The notes: generated by a model not told the origin, from the sequence alone. DNA of 64,000 nucleotides from Monarcha castaneiventris obscurior (GCA_026261815.1 JAMPIT010000476.1:4615501-4679500); one strand, 5' to 3'. Positions 11,801 to 25,228 are shown, numbered from the stretch's first letter. Program-made: numbers and translations.

Positions 11801-11881
11801 AAGCCCAACGCCAACGACGCCCAGGTCCTCATGTGGAGACCCAAGCGAGGGCAGCCCATAGTGGTGATACCTCCCAAGTAG
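8868..11881 (+). CDS. FAM78B: FAM78B, conserved protein of unknown function, two exons
   Basis: Exon 1 is 8868-9130 and exon 2 is 11359-11881, giving 261 residues, the same length as human FAM78B as I recall it. Exon 2 in particular (SSWELPDLREGRVKAISDSD, through FTTWLVAMNTTTKEKI, to the C-terminal PIVVIPPK) is nearly identical to FAM78B and clearly distinct from FAM78A. The biochemical function is not established. The start MGCLQS fits N-myristoylation at Gly2 with a neighbouring Cys3 for palmitoylation, followed by basic residues (K9, R11, R13, R14), which suggests membrane attachment (inference). The ATG context GCCATGG is strong. The splice-junction codon is GTG (Val88), where the mammalian proteins carry Met. 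The 2.2-kb intron contains a large minisatellite. The gene is divergent from the PLPP6-like gene and convergent with PRDX6. Confidence 0.95.
9281..10162 (+). repeat. GC-rich minisatellite, about 43 units of 20-21 bp, in the FAM78B intron
   Basis: Tandem array of a unit reading CACCCCCGGCATTGGGTGCTG, with three main core variants: CATTGGGTGCTG, CACCCTGTGCTG and CTCCCTGTGCTG. Unit length alternates between 20 and 21 bp through one missing C. The first 25 units are mostly the CATTGGG type, units 26-33 alternate CTCCCTG and CACCCTG, and the last ones are mixed. Long open frames occur across it in several frames on both strands only because the repeat contains no stop; it lies between two FAM78B exons and is not coding. 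Confidence 0.97.
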
Positions 11882-14800
11882 GGCAGTGCCAGGCACGCAC
11901 GTGAGGACCTGGGTGCCCCCAGCCTGCTGCAGATGAACAGGGTTTCCGAGCCAAAGCAGACCTCTCGGGTTTTCCTGCCTTTGTTGTTGTGGTTGGAAAC
12001 GTGGCTCCTCCTCAGTCAGAAATAGAGCCTGGCTGGCACAAGGGCGCAGAAGAGGGTTTGCTGAGCTGGAGGATTTCCCAGGAAGTGGAATCGAGTACTT
12101 GCAGCTGGCACAGAGGCTGTCTGACCTAAAGGACTTATCTTTCCTTGCAGGGCAGTGCAAGGAGCATGAGTGTGGTTGAACCGTGCCCATGGCAAATGCT
12201 GCTTTCCACCCAGATGGAGGGAGGAGTGGAGGCTGTGCCTGCTGGCAGCAGGGGCCGCTGTGGTGACCCTTCCCGCTGGGATGCTGTGTCCCTGCCGTGT
12301 CCATACCTATGCATTTTGGATCGATAATCCACCCCTTGCCCGCCCGCTGGGACCGGGTGGGAGGGCCGGGAGTGGGGTGGGAACGGGCAGAGCTGGGGGG
12401 CTGATCAGAGCCCGGCGCTGGCTGGTGCCACTGCCTGGGAGGGTTTTACGCAGCCCAGGGGGAGTGGGACACGTTTTGCATGCGTCTGGGTGTGTTTGGA
12501 GTAGTTGTGAGTGTAGGAGATGCCATAGCTCTTTTCCGTCTTGGAGTGATTTCTAAGGGCAGGTTAGATGTCCTTTTGTTTTAAGGTGCACTAAGTCCTT
12601 GCAGTTCCTCTGCCTCCCCTCCCAAGTCCCGCTGACCTTTCTCTTGTGGAAGAAAAACCGATTCTCAGCCGAGTGAGAAATGGGGAGCAGCGCCCGTTCT
12701 CCCCGCCCAGGTGCTCGCTGGCTCTGTGTGTGTGGGGTACCCAAACCAGCTCAGAGGTACCCCTGGACTCACTTGCTTCACTGCGGACCCCAATCCCTTG
12801 CTAGAAGTCGGGTGCTTGCTCATTTTCCACGCAAATGCTGGCTCACATGGAGCCCTCCTCTTCCTCAGCCACCCACAAAGCAGGGTGGCTACTGGCTGGG
12901 CCACCAGTGGAGGGGATGGCACACCTCGTGGTAACTTTCCAGGCTCCGCAGGGATGGGCTCTGCTCCTGGTGGGTGGAAGGCAGGGATGTGAGTGGAAGC
13001 TGTTCAGGGCAGGCCTGGGTTTGCCTGGGAAGGAGGAGGTGAATGTGCTGCTTGGGGACTGCCTCCTTCTGCTGCAGTGCAAGGGAAGGGTAACAAGGGG
13101 ATTTATTTGCCTTTCTCCTCACCCCTTGCTGCCTGGATGGCTGACATCGGCTGGTCCGTGGGGCAGCATGGTGCTGTGGGATGCAGCTCGCAATTCCCAG
13201 AACCTCATCCTGGAGTTGCAGCAGAGGCATAAACCATGGCTGTGCTGCTGCTGCTCTGGGTGCTCCATCACTCCTGGGCAGGTGGTTACAGCTTTTGCTG
13301 CTTTCTCTGCTCTGTCCTCCCTGGCACGAGCCCTGCAGCTCCTCCAGCTTGCAGCCCTGCCTTCACACTGCGGGGGTTTGTGCTGCCCTGGGGATGCAGG
13401 TCATTCCTGCTGGGAGAGTCCCATGTGCTGTCCCGCTGGCAGGAGAGCCTGGGGGGAATCGTTGGGTGACACTTCCATGCAAGGCCTTTCCTGAGGTGCT
13501 GGCAGTGCTGCCCTCAGCCTGGCACTGGGACACCCAGCCCGGTGCTGCCCAGCTCCCTGTGCTGGCACATCCCTGCGGCTCTGCACCCGCAAAGCTTCCA
13601 GCACGGCTCCTGCTTTCCAGGGCGGGGTGTGCACCCTGGGCCCCACCAGCACAGGGGCTCCCGAGGCATCTTAGACCAAAAATCCTTGTGAAATCCCCGT
13701 GCTATTTATTGTCCTCAGTGGTGGTTGCTGCTGATCCGATTCTTTATTTATTTTTCCTCTGGGAGTGTTGCATTTTGACGCCTTGACGCGACATTTCCCT
13801 GTGCCGGGGCCGGCGCTCCTGCTCCTCCCACCCGGCCTCGCGCTGGGCTGGAACCTGCTGCTTTCGGTGCCTATGTTGGGGTTTTGCAGGGGGCTGCAGC
13901 CTTGCTGTGGGACAGGTCTGGAGGGAGAGAGGGCTTTGAGCTTTGGTTTGCTGTGTTTTCTGAAGCAGAGCTCCCACAGGGAGCTTGCTGGCGTGGGAAG
14001 ATGTCCTGCTCTTGTGAGACTCTGTAGTTTTGTCCTGGTGTGGGACTGATGGCAGCTTTTGCAATTACTGATGTTTTGTTTCTCAAAAAGTGTGTGTGGA
14101 GATGGGTTAGAAACTTGAAATACAATTTTCCTTAAGGACTGGGGAGGAGGGGTAAGTACGTTTTGGTTTGAAGTAAGGCAGGTGTATACTTTTGACCCAG
14201 GGGGACAGAAGCATCTCTGGCAGCATTAAAGCTAAAATGCCAGAGGAAAGGGTTCCACTATAAACAGATAGCTCCAAGGTGGGCTTCCTGCTGGGAGAGG
14301 ATGCTGTGTCCAGAGGCTGTGTGAGCCAGCTCCCCAAAACCCACGGGAAAGGGCTGCATGCTGGCTGTCAGTCCAGGGAGCTGCTGTGGCACCACCGTGA
14401 CGTCCAGAGTGGGGACGCTGCTGTGGGGATGCTGTTGAATTCATTGCCATCTTTTGGGATTTGCTGGCCAGTCTGAGCCTTGGCACATCGTTTGCCGTGG
14501 CACTGAGACAGCAGTAGCTGAATTTCTGTCTATGAATGTCTGCAACATCCTGGTGCCAGTGTCAGGCTCTGTGCCTGGCTGTAGCCATGTGCCTGAGCCC
14601 CCGGGGCTGCCCCAGCCTGCAGGCAGGTGTTGGCTGAGTCCCGGGGCCATGCCTGTGTTCACCTCTCCAGGCTTCTGTCAGGCTTCCATTCCTGCTTCTC
14701 TGACGGCTGGATTTGATGCATTTGGTTTGATGCGTGGGTTGTTTTTGTGGGCATTTCCCCGTTAAAAAAAAGAAAAAAAAGGTTTGCAAGAATTGTTGTT

Positions 14801-17182
14801 TGCAAAGAAACCTGTGCTAACAGTGTTTACAGAAATGTGCAGGCATTTTGCATGTTGGCAAAAGTTGTGTGTGTTCACACCTGGGAGGAGGCACGGGGTG
14901 AGCCCGGCTGTGGGGCTGGTGCTGCTCAAAGTAAAAGGGGGGACGTGGGGGGCAAGAGCTCCCGCGTGAGCCTGGGTTTCGCTCATTCCCCATGGCTGGA
15001 TGAGCACTCAGACCCCTGAGCTCAGTGTTCACCCATCCCATGGGGATGCCTGCCCTGCCCTCTCCACTTCCCCACCAGCACCCCGTCATCTCAGGGAGGG
15101 GCAGCTTATGGAAACATCCACCCTTATGCTCCCTGTGGCCTGAGCCTTGGGGTGCCCCTTCCCTTCTTCCCATCCTCGGGTCACTTATTTATTTATCTAT
15201 TTATTTATTTATTTATTTATTGGTATTTATTGACAACTGGAAGTTGGGGGGGTGGTCATTTCTGCTGCACAGTGGGGGCAGCTGGGTCTCCCCCCCACCC
15301 AGCCCCCTGCATTCTGGGATGCTGCTGGGAGCACCTCTGGGGAGGGATGCTTGTGGGTCCCCACACTCCCATCCCCTTTTTGTGAGGGAGAGGAGTCACA
15401 CCGGTGCCTGCAGGGAGGGCAGCCGGTGCTTGCCCCCTTCCTGCAGAAGCTCGGAGCCCCCACGCTCCCTCCCGTGCCCATCCCTATTTACTGACCCAGC
15501 CTCCTGGCGCTTCTCTGTCCACCTCCCACTGGATTTACTGTTTCCAGTTCCTGGAGATGGCGGGAGGAGCCAGGACATATGAATGTCACTATGGAGAAAA
15601 GACCAAACCAGGTATTCTGCTGCCGCATGGGGAAAATCGGAAAGAGAGGAAAGCTGGTTTTGCAGAGTGCCTTAAACACAAATGACTTTACCGAGTAGGG
15701 GGCTTGGACTTCTGTCTCTGGATGTTATTACCAACTCAAAAAATGTTGCATTTCACTTCTCTGGGATTAAAAGAAAACTACTCGAGCTGTACTGGAACCA
15801 AACCTTGTGTTTGCTTGAGTCTCTCTGGCTGGTTTGTACCTCTGGGCCCATGGCAGCACAGTGAAGCAGGCAGGAATTCATGGAATTTCAGTCATCAGCC
15901 CCTGGCTGCTTCAGCTGTGGGACCAGTGGCTGTCCCTGCTGGCTTTAAAGCCCTTGGGTCTGGTGACAGGATTTGTTCCACTTTGTCCTGACTTGCAGAT
16001 AGCTTCTGTGGTGTCCCAGAGGTTGTGCTTCCCCAGTCCCCTTCCCTAGGGGATGCTCAGAGCAGGCTGTGTGCATAAAGGTTGCAGTGGGGCTGTGTAC
16101 TTCCAGAAAATTCGGGCAGTTGGTTGAAAAGCTTGGAGGAGGAAGACATTCCTTTTTTCCTTAGGAAACCAGATCAAAGTGAGGGAACAGCAAGAAACCC
16201 CGGAGTTTGTGCAGAGCAGCCACGGGGAACTAGGAAAGCTGCCCAGCTTGATAAAGCTGAAAAACTACACAGAAAAAAGATGTTTCCCTGTTGAAATTGT
16301 AGATTCCCCCTCCCCTTCTTGCAGAGTGGAAGAGTGATAACAAAAGTCAGCCCAGAGACCAACTGTTCCTATCTTCTAGTCAAAATAATACATGGGAATA
16401 ATAGAGAGTTTCATAACAAAGGTTCATTTAAAAGCCATTTGGGGAACTACGCCAATATTCACTGCATAGTTCCTGAAGGCAATTAAAAATTAATAAAACC
16501 CGTTTATGGGGGGGTGGGGGGCTAATGAAAGAGGGTTGTGGGTGCTGCCCCAGGATTAGTCTGTAGGGTTCTGAAGGAGGAATCTCATTGCATCTGGTCC
16601 ATTGCTCACCTTGAACAGCAAACCTGCCAGTCCCCACTTCCTGGGGGGGCACATTTGTGTCTCAAGACAGCTGATTTCTTTAACAGCTGCTCCTTTTGAG
16701 TGTTGCTGACTGTGCTGGGCACTGAGGGATGCTGGCAGCCAGCCTATGAGCTATTCAGCAAGCAGGTTTCTTTCCCACTGTTATATTAAAACATTGCTCA
16801 TCTCTTGAGAAATCCCTGAGATGGTGGTGTGGGAGAGCAGGCAGGAGTTTGCATGGCTCATGTCGTGCCTGCTCATGCCCTGGGAGCAGGGAGGGGCCCC
16901 CTACCCAGCAGCTAAGGGCAGGCCAGGCTGAAACACATTATTCCTTCCCAGCAGGGGCAGCACAACAGCCTTTTCTGAGACCGTGTGCCCTGGGACAACC
17001 TGTCTTTCCAAAATGCCTTCCTTACAGAGCAAGAACAAGAGCAGTCTGTGCTGCTGCCACCCCCCTCGGGAGCTTGGGCACAAATCCCAGCTGCACGGCC
17101 ACAGGGAACAAAATAAATCGTGCAGGGTGCTGTGGGGGCCAGCACAGACAGATAGGACACTGCAGGTAGTACTGAAGGTCAG
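11882..17182. other. Convergent interval between FAM78B and PRDX6, probable long FAM78B 3' UTR
   Basis: No further coding exon is recognised. The left part probably contains the FAM78B 3' UTR, since that gene has a long 3' UTR in other vertebrates. A possible end is the AATAAA at 16492-16497, which would give a 4.6-kb UTR; this is weakly supported. The stretch also holds a TTTA microsatellite, an A-run near 14764-14780 and a G-run near 16507-16521. Confidence 0.4.
15185..15231. repeat. (TTTA)n microsatellite
   Basis: About eleven ATTT-type units with two interruptions (an ATCT and a GGT insertion). Simple sequence, likely length-variable. Confidence 0.9.
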
Positions 17183-17188
17183 TTTATT
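17183..17188 (-). terminator. PRDX6 polyadenylation signal
   Basis: TTTATT on the plus strand, i.e. AATAAA on the minus strand, lies about 490 bp downstream of the PRDX6 stop codon. It is the clearest candidate for the 3' end of the transcript. Confidence 0.6.
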
Positions 17189-17679
17189 TGATTCCCTCTT
17201 CCATAAAACCTGGAAACAATCACCTTCCAGCAAGAGATGAGAAAGCAGTAAGAAGTGAGAGATTTGGCTCTGCAGCTCCTCCGAACTCATGGGACCAAAG
17301 GTGTGTTAGATGGTTGCTCTGAAAGGCACGCAGCAGTTTGGAGCCCCCAAAGCTCCCTGTCCCAGCAGGACACCCCTTCTCACCACGCCTCTGGAAAAAG
17401 CATGGCCGGTACCAAACAGGAGAGACGCCACAGCACGGGCCCTGGAGTCCCCACTGATCTGCTCATCTTGTCACTGCAGGGCTGGTTCAAGGCAGGAAAA
17501 CACCCAGGGTTTAGTTCTGAGGGGATGTGGGGGGTGAAGGGGACAGGAAGGTTGGTTTAGTACTGCAGCGCACAGCAGCGTGACGGTACGAGGCTGTGGA
17601 TCGTGCGGTGTCGGAGGGGCAGGAGCTGGGCCTGGGAAGGCTCCTGGCGTCCCGGCGGGATGGACGGACAGACAGACAC

Positions 17680-20600
17680 TCACTCTGGCTGCGGGGTGTA
17701 GCGCAGGTACTTCTTGCCCGATGGGAGCTCCTTCGTGAAGATCCCTTTGGGGAAGAGCTTCTTGGCTTCCTCGTCAGGCAAGGTGGGCACGACCATGACG
17801 CTGTCACCGGGCTGGGGAGCAAATGGGGACCGTGAGGAGCTGGCAGGGTTGGACACAGGTGGCACTGCCTCTCTGTGAATGCTCGGCCCCAGGCACGTCC
17901 TGTGCAGCTCTGCCTGGAGCCAGCAGTCAGGGCTGAGTGGGAGCTACACCAGGAGACACGGGTAATGTCCAGAGGGAGAGCTGTGCCATCTACCAGCCCT
18001 GCCAGTGGGATCCCACAGCCCAGCTCCTCCTCATGGCACTTCCATGGGAACAGGGAGTAAGGAGAGGGGAGTTTGAGCATCTCTGTGATGCTGGATGGAC
18101 CACAGCTTGCCCAAGTCTGTTCATCCATTCCTATTGCTTAGGCACCCCTGGACAGGAGGTGCTGGCTCCCCCTTGATTCCAAGCCCTGGGGAAAGGTGTG
18201 CTTTCCCAGGAAGTGGGTGAGCTGGCCCAACCCACTGGGAGCTTATGCTGCAAGAAACAGGAGCCTTCAGAGGCAAGGCTGCCTCCACCTTCTGCTTCCC
18301 CCACCCTGTGGGTGCCCCTCCAAGGGAGGCTGGCTGCCATTTCAGTGCCTGTTTCCAGTGGCTGGCTGTGAGCTTTGCTCTGCTCCTCACCTTCCAGTCC
18401 ACAGGGGTAGCAACCTTCTTGTATGCTGTGAGCTGCAGGGAGTCCACCACTCTCAGGATCTCATCAAAGTTTCTCCCAGTGGTGGCTGGGTACAGGATAG
18501 AGAGTTTCAGCTTCTTATCCGGACCAAAAACGAACACCTGAGCACAGGGAGACAGGGTCAGGGCCTGGGCAGATTTGTGAGTGCCCTGCTGGATCTGCTC
18601 AGCCCCGATGTTCCTTCCTTTCCTGGGAGGTGGCCTGCTTGATCACAGGTGTAGGGACAGGGAGGGATGCCATGGTAGGGATCTAGAGAACAAGTGATGC
18701 CCAGGGAATGTGTTTTTGCTCTGGGAGCTCCTGTGTTCAATGCCAGCTTGTTTTGCTACCTGTGTCCTTCTAATGCAAGCATATGAGGGGAGAGGGAAAG
18801 TCCAGCAGATCAAGCACTGGTAAAGATTAGTCTGGGACAGGCATAACCAGGATGGGTGGGCTGCCAGCAGGCCAGTGCTGCGCTGCCTCTCTCTGTGACA
18901 CAACCCATGGTTCCAGCCCAAGGAAGTCATCCCAGCTCCTGAGGATGGCCATGTCCATCCAGGTAAGCTGCCCCACAGACACAGGGCAGGATGGCAGGCT
19001 GTGGTTCTGTACTGCTGGGAAGGCTCGGGTGCTGAGGGGACAGGCACTCACCACGCGAGCGGTCAGGGGCATCCCATCCTTGTCCAGCTCATCTGGGTCC
19101 AGCATGCCCAGCTTGACAGCCAGCTCCCGGTTCTTGTCAGCAATGATGGGGAAGGGGAGCTTCTCTGCAGGCTGTTCCCCATTGTAGGCGTTAATGTCCT
19201 GCAGAGACAAAGCCAAGTTCCTGCTCCTGGCTGTGGCACCATCACAGAGACAGAGGCCAAGCAGAAACGTTCAGCAGCTGTGCTACAGGAGCTCATGACT
19301 TGCTTGGCCCCAAGGTCTCAGGCTGGCATAGCACAGCCAGGGGCTCGTGGCCTTCCATGAAGTTTCCAGAAACCAGGTGACAAACCAGAAACCTTTGGCA
19401 CCACAGTGCCAGGCTGGACTGTGCCTTGTTCTTGGAGGTCAGTTCTTAGGCTGTATATGCTCACACTCTGTGGACCAGCTGCTTTGCCCTGGCAGTGGGT
19501 ATGGAGCAACAGGGAATTCCTGCCCGTGTTCGTGACACAGAGAGCTTTAACCACCTTTCACTGAGAACAGTGTCCCTCTTCCAGCTCTCTCCAAGTACAG
19601 AATCTAGCACTGCTGACAGATGTGTTGGTGACACACCTCAGCTGGATTGTGCTCTTAAGGAATTGTTTTCTCTAGTGGCAGAGCAAACCAGCAATACTAC
19701 AGCTAACAAAGGTCCAACACTTCACAGGTCTTGTGCAAGGGACCAATTCCATTCAGTAAGTCACTCGCAGCTTACTTAACTAAAGGCTCTCAAAAAACAA
19801 GACTGGAAGCCTGAGTGCAGGTGCTGGGACACTGCTTTCTCCTTTCTGAACCATGTCTGGGACAGAAGAGAAAACCATCTCCCTCCACAGCCCTGCAGGC
19901 TCTTCCTTGTGACCCTGGTTTAGGAGGTTCCTCCCTGCACTAGTCCGAACTTGAGCTGCCTCACAAATACAGGGATACTGTATTTAGAGCATCTCCAAGC
20001 CTGGTCGGGACTCAAGCAGAGCATTTAAGTTACCCCTGGAGTTTGCAGTACCACCCTCACAGGTCACACTGAGCCCCAGCAGTAGTGGGAGGAACCTGCT
20101 CAAGGCAGCACAGGCAGAGCAGCTGCCAGCAACAAAGCAAGTGTATTTCAAGGTTCCTGCCCCAGAACAGGGCAGCCTGTTCCTTCCACCCTTTTCATGC
20201 TACAAGGGGACAAAACTGACCGCAATGCTGGTGTGAACCTCCCTCACACTGCTGTGCTGCATTATCAGCTCAGCTGATAACTTCAATGTACAAATCTCTC
20301 TGCCTTCTCCAGCCTTTGAATGTGGGGGAGCAGCGTGGACCCTACTCAGAGGGAACTCAGGGAGGGCAGGGTTGGAAATGCTGCACCTTGGCACTGCTCA
20401 GAGCACACCAACAGCAATAAGAGCAGGCAGGCCCTGCACCCCTCCTCAGCCCTCCTCGGCTGATGGTGCTGACAAAAGGGACTGTAGCCCTGACCCAGCT
20501 GCTCAGGATGCTGCAAGCAGGTCAAGTGGTGCACACGTGGCCAGATGCTTCCTTTCCAGCTTTTCTCTTTGCTTGTTTTCTCCCCAGGCCCTTCTGAGTC

Positions 20601-23600
20601 ACCACTGCTCTGTGAAAAGGGGCCGTTTATCTCAGCTGGGTTGTGGTCAGGCCTGCCTGGGAAGCAAGCAAGGAATCAGTTCTGTTGTCTTGCAAACCTG
20701 CCTTGTCAGAGCAGAGCAGGGAAGGAAAGCAGAGCTGAAGAGTTCAGCTGAGGAGAAATGCTGCTGAATGTCCCACAGAGTCACAGGAGGCTGCAGATGG
20801 ACATCAGCAAATGAGACCCACCTACCCCTCTCTTCAGAGCAGGGGCTGGAGGATGGAGAGTTTCTGAGAAGTAATACCTGAATCCTATGGACTGTAACTC
20901 GTTCCAAACTGCACGTAACTTCATGACCTGGGGAGCTCTAGAAAACAGCCTCACAAACCACACCCTGTTTTGCAATAAAACACCCATGACTTGCTTCCCT
21001 ATTAACTAATTTTCTTTCCAGAGTCCAAGCTGAAACTGGGCATCACTGGAGTAATTTATTCACCACCGACTCACCAAGGTGCAGGTGTCAGTGGCCAAAG
21101 GGAGCGCTGAAAGCACTGATGTGCACAGCATGTGCCAGCCAGGCCTGCTTCAGGAGCTCAGGCATTCATCCAGCCCTAGGAGAAGCAGCACCCTGACTGG
21201 GGAGGTTGGAGAGCAGGATCAATCCCTGGTTGAGCTACAGGCTTGTTCCAGGTCCTGGAGCACGGCTCTGTTTTTTGGCTAGGGAGGGCTAAGAATAGCT
21301 GTGACATCTCTGGTTGGAAAGCACAGCTGCACAAAGTGGCACAAGGATTATTGGCTACACTCTGGCTCCACCTTTCCAGGCCCCATCTGCCCACTGAAAT
21401 TTGGCAGCAAAGCAAGCAGAAGTTTCCTTATTGTTCCATGCAGGATTTCAGCCACCCCTCCTGCCCACTTGCTTCCTTGCAGGCTGTGCCACAGGGAAAA
21501 CCAGCTTCATCCTCTCACTACTGTTAGGAGCTTCATCCAAAGAGAAAGCAGAGGTGTGTTTAGAAATGCTGCAGAGGGTTCTGCCCAAAGGTTTGCTCAC
21601 TCCTAGGGTTTCTAAGTTTAATCTAGTGAAGCACAGGCTGCACGGAACACTCCATTCTTCTGTGGATTTGTCCTCACCAATTGGATCTTTTGTTCTGGAG
21701 GACTTTCACCTGTTTATTTCTGACAGGTGCTGAGCTGACACTTCCAAACCTCTGTCTCCAAGGCTTCTCTCAGCCTGACAGAAAGCTCACCACAGCTTGA
21801 ATCACTGCATTCTCTGTGGTTTTCCTGGAAGGCTTTCCTGCTCTGCCTCCCCTCAACCAGCATCAAGAGGCTGATCTGCACCTTCTCCTGGTTTTACCTG
21901 AGGTCGTGCTGAATAATTTCATAGCATCAGCAAAGTCAGCTCGTTGTTCATCTCTTTTTCAGATCACATGAGTCTGCTGAAGCCCACACATCCCAGCAGG
22001 CCCTGGAGAGAGCTCAGCACTTCTCTCCCTTGACACAACTTAATGCTTTCTTGCAAGAAAGAGCCTGCTCTTCACAAAGCTGATTTCATTGAAGAGCTTC
22101 TTGCAAATTGAAAGCCTTTGTAGAAGTCAGCAATACCCTAACACAAAGGGCTTTAGCCAACCAGGAGATGAGATTCCCTTACAAAAGCACAACCCAAACT
22201 CTCTGTTATGTTTAATGACACGTTATTTGCTAATTTGACTGCTGGCTTCAGCCAGTTTGACCAGCACAGAAACCTCCTTTACTGGGATTTGTACATTGCT
22301 TTTCCCAGGCCCTTCTGAGGACAATGTCCCTTTGCTGGAACGTTGGCCATGCACCACTCAGGTACAAAGGTCAATTTAAGCAATAAGGCAATTAGCTAAT
22401 TTCTAAAGCCAGTCAGTCATGAAATAATGTCCAAGTGTACACATTTCTCACCTTTAATGCCTCTTATTGCATACATCTCTCACCCCTGGAAAATATGTGA
22501 GAACATTCCCAATTTTAAGAGCTAAGAGAGTGGCAGGTAATTCACCCAGGGATTTTTACACTCTGGCCATCTCTGTCTGAAATACTCATTTTAGACTCCT
22601 ACTGCCTCTAGCCCTGGAACCATTCTCCCTGGCAGCACACACAGGCTCCCTTTGAAGTTTGTCTTTAGTTCCCTTCAAGCTCCTTCGCCAAGTTATTCCA
22701 CTCCTATCTTTTTTTAATACTCCCTCATGTTCGTTCTACATTTAACATTCTCCTATTTGTGGTTCCATGTTTAACATGTCCCTGTTTGTCCTCTGTTTTC
22801 TCTTCCCTGCCCAAGCATGAACCACAATTGCCTCCTCACTTCTAATGCCTCTTCTCCTTTCCTGCATTATTACAGAACTTTCTGAGCATCTATGGATAGG
22901 TTGCCTTCCTCTGAAGTTTAGCATCACCTCCACATGATTTAACCTTATGAGCTAGCGGTGGGACAGCAGTAATATTGTTTTCCTCTTGTATCAAAGTACA
23001 CGGAGCACCCTGGACTTTGTGGCCTGCTCCAAGAAGATGGAGAAGACCTTCCTGTTTCTGCTCTGAAATTTAGCACGCCCATGCTTTGGGATAGGACATA
23101 TAGCGCTCCAAGCCTGTGTGGGCTTCTCCTGTGGCCTTTGGAGCAAGGCAGCAGCTCAAGCTGCCCCCCCCTGCACTCCCCACACCCCGTACCTTGCACC
23201 AGGAGAGGTGGTCCTGGACGCTGTCGATGGAGAGCGCGATCATCTTCACGTTGCGCTTGCTGAACTCGGGTGCCAGCTTTGCCGCCCGGCCCAGCTCCGT
23301 GGTGCACACAGGGGTGAAGTCCCGCGGGTGGGAGAACAGGATGCCCCACCTGGAAGGGGAGGGAAGGAGCTGGTGTGAAGGTGAGATGTCATTCTGGTTC
23401 GTGCTGCAGACAAAAAGCTGTACAGATTGCATGGCGTGAAGTGCAGGAACAGCTCGTCTCTCTGATATGGAAATCCTGCCCTGGGAACTCTTCCTTCCCT
23501 ATCACTAGAAACCTCCATGAGATAAGCCCTGCTCTCAGAAACTCCCTTCACCTCACTCCCCACTCTCCCTCCAGGATCCTACAGGAGATGCTGGAATAGC

Positions 23601-25228
23601 CCATGGTTCTTGACATGGAGGTGGACACCATGCCATGTGAGGAAATTTGGGGCAGCCATGTGTACACTGTACCCAGAGACCCCATGTGTGAGGGGATGCA
23701 GATGCCACCCTGCTAGCCAGGTTATTGCAGAGATGGTCACTGATTCACGAGCCTGGCTACTACCCCCTACACCTCATCTCCATGAGGAGATACACATGTG
23801 TACGTCATACAACTCAAAAGAATGGGACAGGACCAAGTTTCTAACTCAACCCAGCTGCTGCTGTGAACTGCTAAATGCATTTCATGAAAAAGTAAGAATT
23901 AATCAATTAACAGGGGAGGCCAGAAGTTAACATCATATTGCGGCTCATTACAATGACACAGCCACCTCACTTTTGCCCACAGCTTGGCAGCAATGGATTT
24001 TGGGTCTTTAGAGCTGGCAAATACTAATCCTACACTTCACAGGTAAGGTAAGCAGTGCACAGAGAAAGGCAGCAATGCAGCCCAGCAAGCAGCATGATGG
24101 GCTGGAGCAAAAAGGCTCTCAGGACTTCCCTGGGGCTATGGCAAAACCACCCCCAGCACTTCAAATTCCCTGCTAGGGACTTGTTGCACCATTTCCCAGC
24201 TCAACGCTCACAGATCTTACTGCACCGCTCTTCACCTGGCCCCCAGCGCCACAGCAGTGGGGGGAAGTCCTGTCTGAGACATTTGGGAATGCAGTTGGAA
24301 GGATCAAGTGAGGCCCCCTGTAGCTCTGACCAGTGCCACGGGTCGCCAGGACAGGGCAGTTACCTGGCCACTGAGTCTCTTCGTACAATAACTATGCTCC
24401 TTGAATAAATAGCAGCAAACAACCGAGGAGAAAGGTGCCACGTGTGTGACCAGGCCGGAACAGCCTGTTTCAGAAGGCCTGCAGCTAAGAGGGTTTTTTC
24501 TTTCCCCGTTTGCTCAAGCTCACAATGCCGACAGAAGGGGACTCAAACGCTGATTCAAGCCTGCCAAGCGTTGCCGGGAGTGAGTTCCAAACACGCTGTG
24601 CTTGTGTCAGAAATGGAGCAGCTGGCTGTGCGGGAAATGGTGCCCGAAGGCACGTGGCTTTCCAGGTCGGGCTCAAGCAGGAGCAGAGCCCTTTGTCACT
24701 GCACACCTTCGCACGCCCGGGCTCACACTGCCGGGATGTACGTGACACCCGAGCAGGTCTCCGGGACTGGCCTGGGCTAAGCGCTGCTCTGGCAAGCCTG
24801 GCTTTGCCGTGCCCCGGCCTCTGCCTCTTCCCTCTCCTCCGGCCGCGCAGACGGGGACGACGGGGACGGGCGGCTCTCGCCACCGTGCTCCCCGAGAACC
24901 CCGCCGTGCCCAGCCCCCAGAGCTCCCCGGCGCGGGGCTGCGGCTCCACGAGACAAACACGCATTTTTGGAGCAAGCCCCTGGAACCGTGCCGCGTACCC
25001 GGCGCGGTGACACGGGGCTCACCCATGTGGAAGGAGCGCGGTGAGCGGTCCCGCTCCGTCCCTGCTCCCGGGCACCGCCGGCGGCGCGCACATCCCACCC
25101 CCCGGTCGCGGTCCCGCCGCAACCCCAAGCGCTCACGAGTCTCCCAGGAAGTCGTGGAAGCGGATACGGCCCTGCGTGGTGTCCGCCTCGAAGTTGGGCG
25201 CCTCGTCCCCCAGCAGCAGTCCCGGCAT
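17680..25228 (-). CDS. PRDX6: Peroxiredoxin 6, complete, five exons
   Basis: 1-Cys peroxiredoxin that reduces H2O2 and phospholipid hydroperoxides and also has calcium-independent phospholipase A2 and acyltransferase activity, in cytosol and lysosome-related organelles. Exons on the minus strand are 25137-25228, 23193-23349, 19052-19198, 18391-18537 and 17680-17811. They join in frame to 224 residues, the usual length. The peroxidatic site is PVCTTE with Cys46, supported by His38 and Arg131. The lipase motif GDSWG (29-33) has Ser31, with His25 and Asp139 completing the triad known from mammals. Thr176 matches the mammalian MAP-kinase site. The human second cysteine (Cys91) is Gly90 here. The N-terminus is one residue shorter than human and the C-terminus ends in PQPE. 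Introns of 1.8 kb, 4.0 kb, 0.5 kb and 0.6 kb show no other gene. It diverges from TADA1. Confidence 0.97.
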
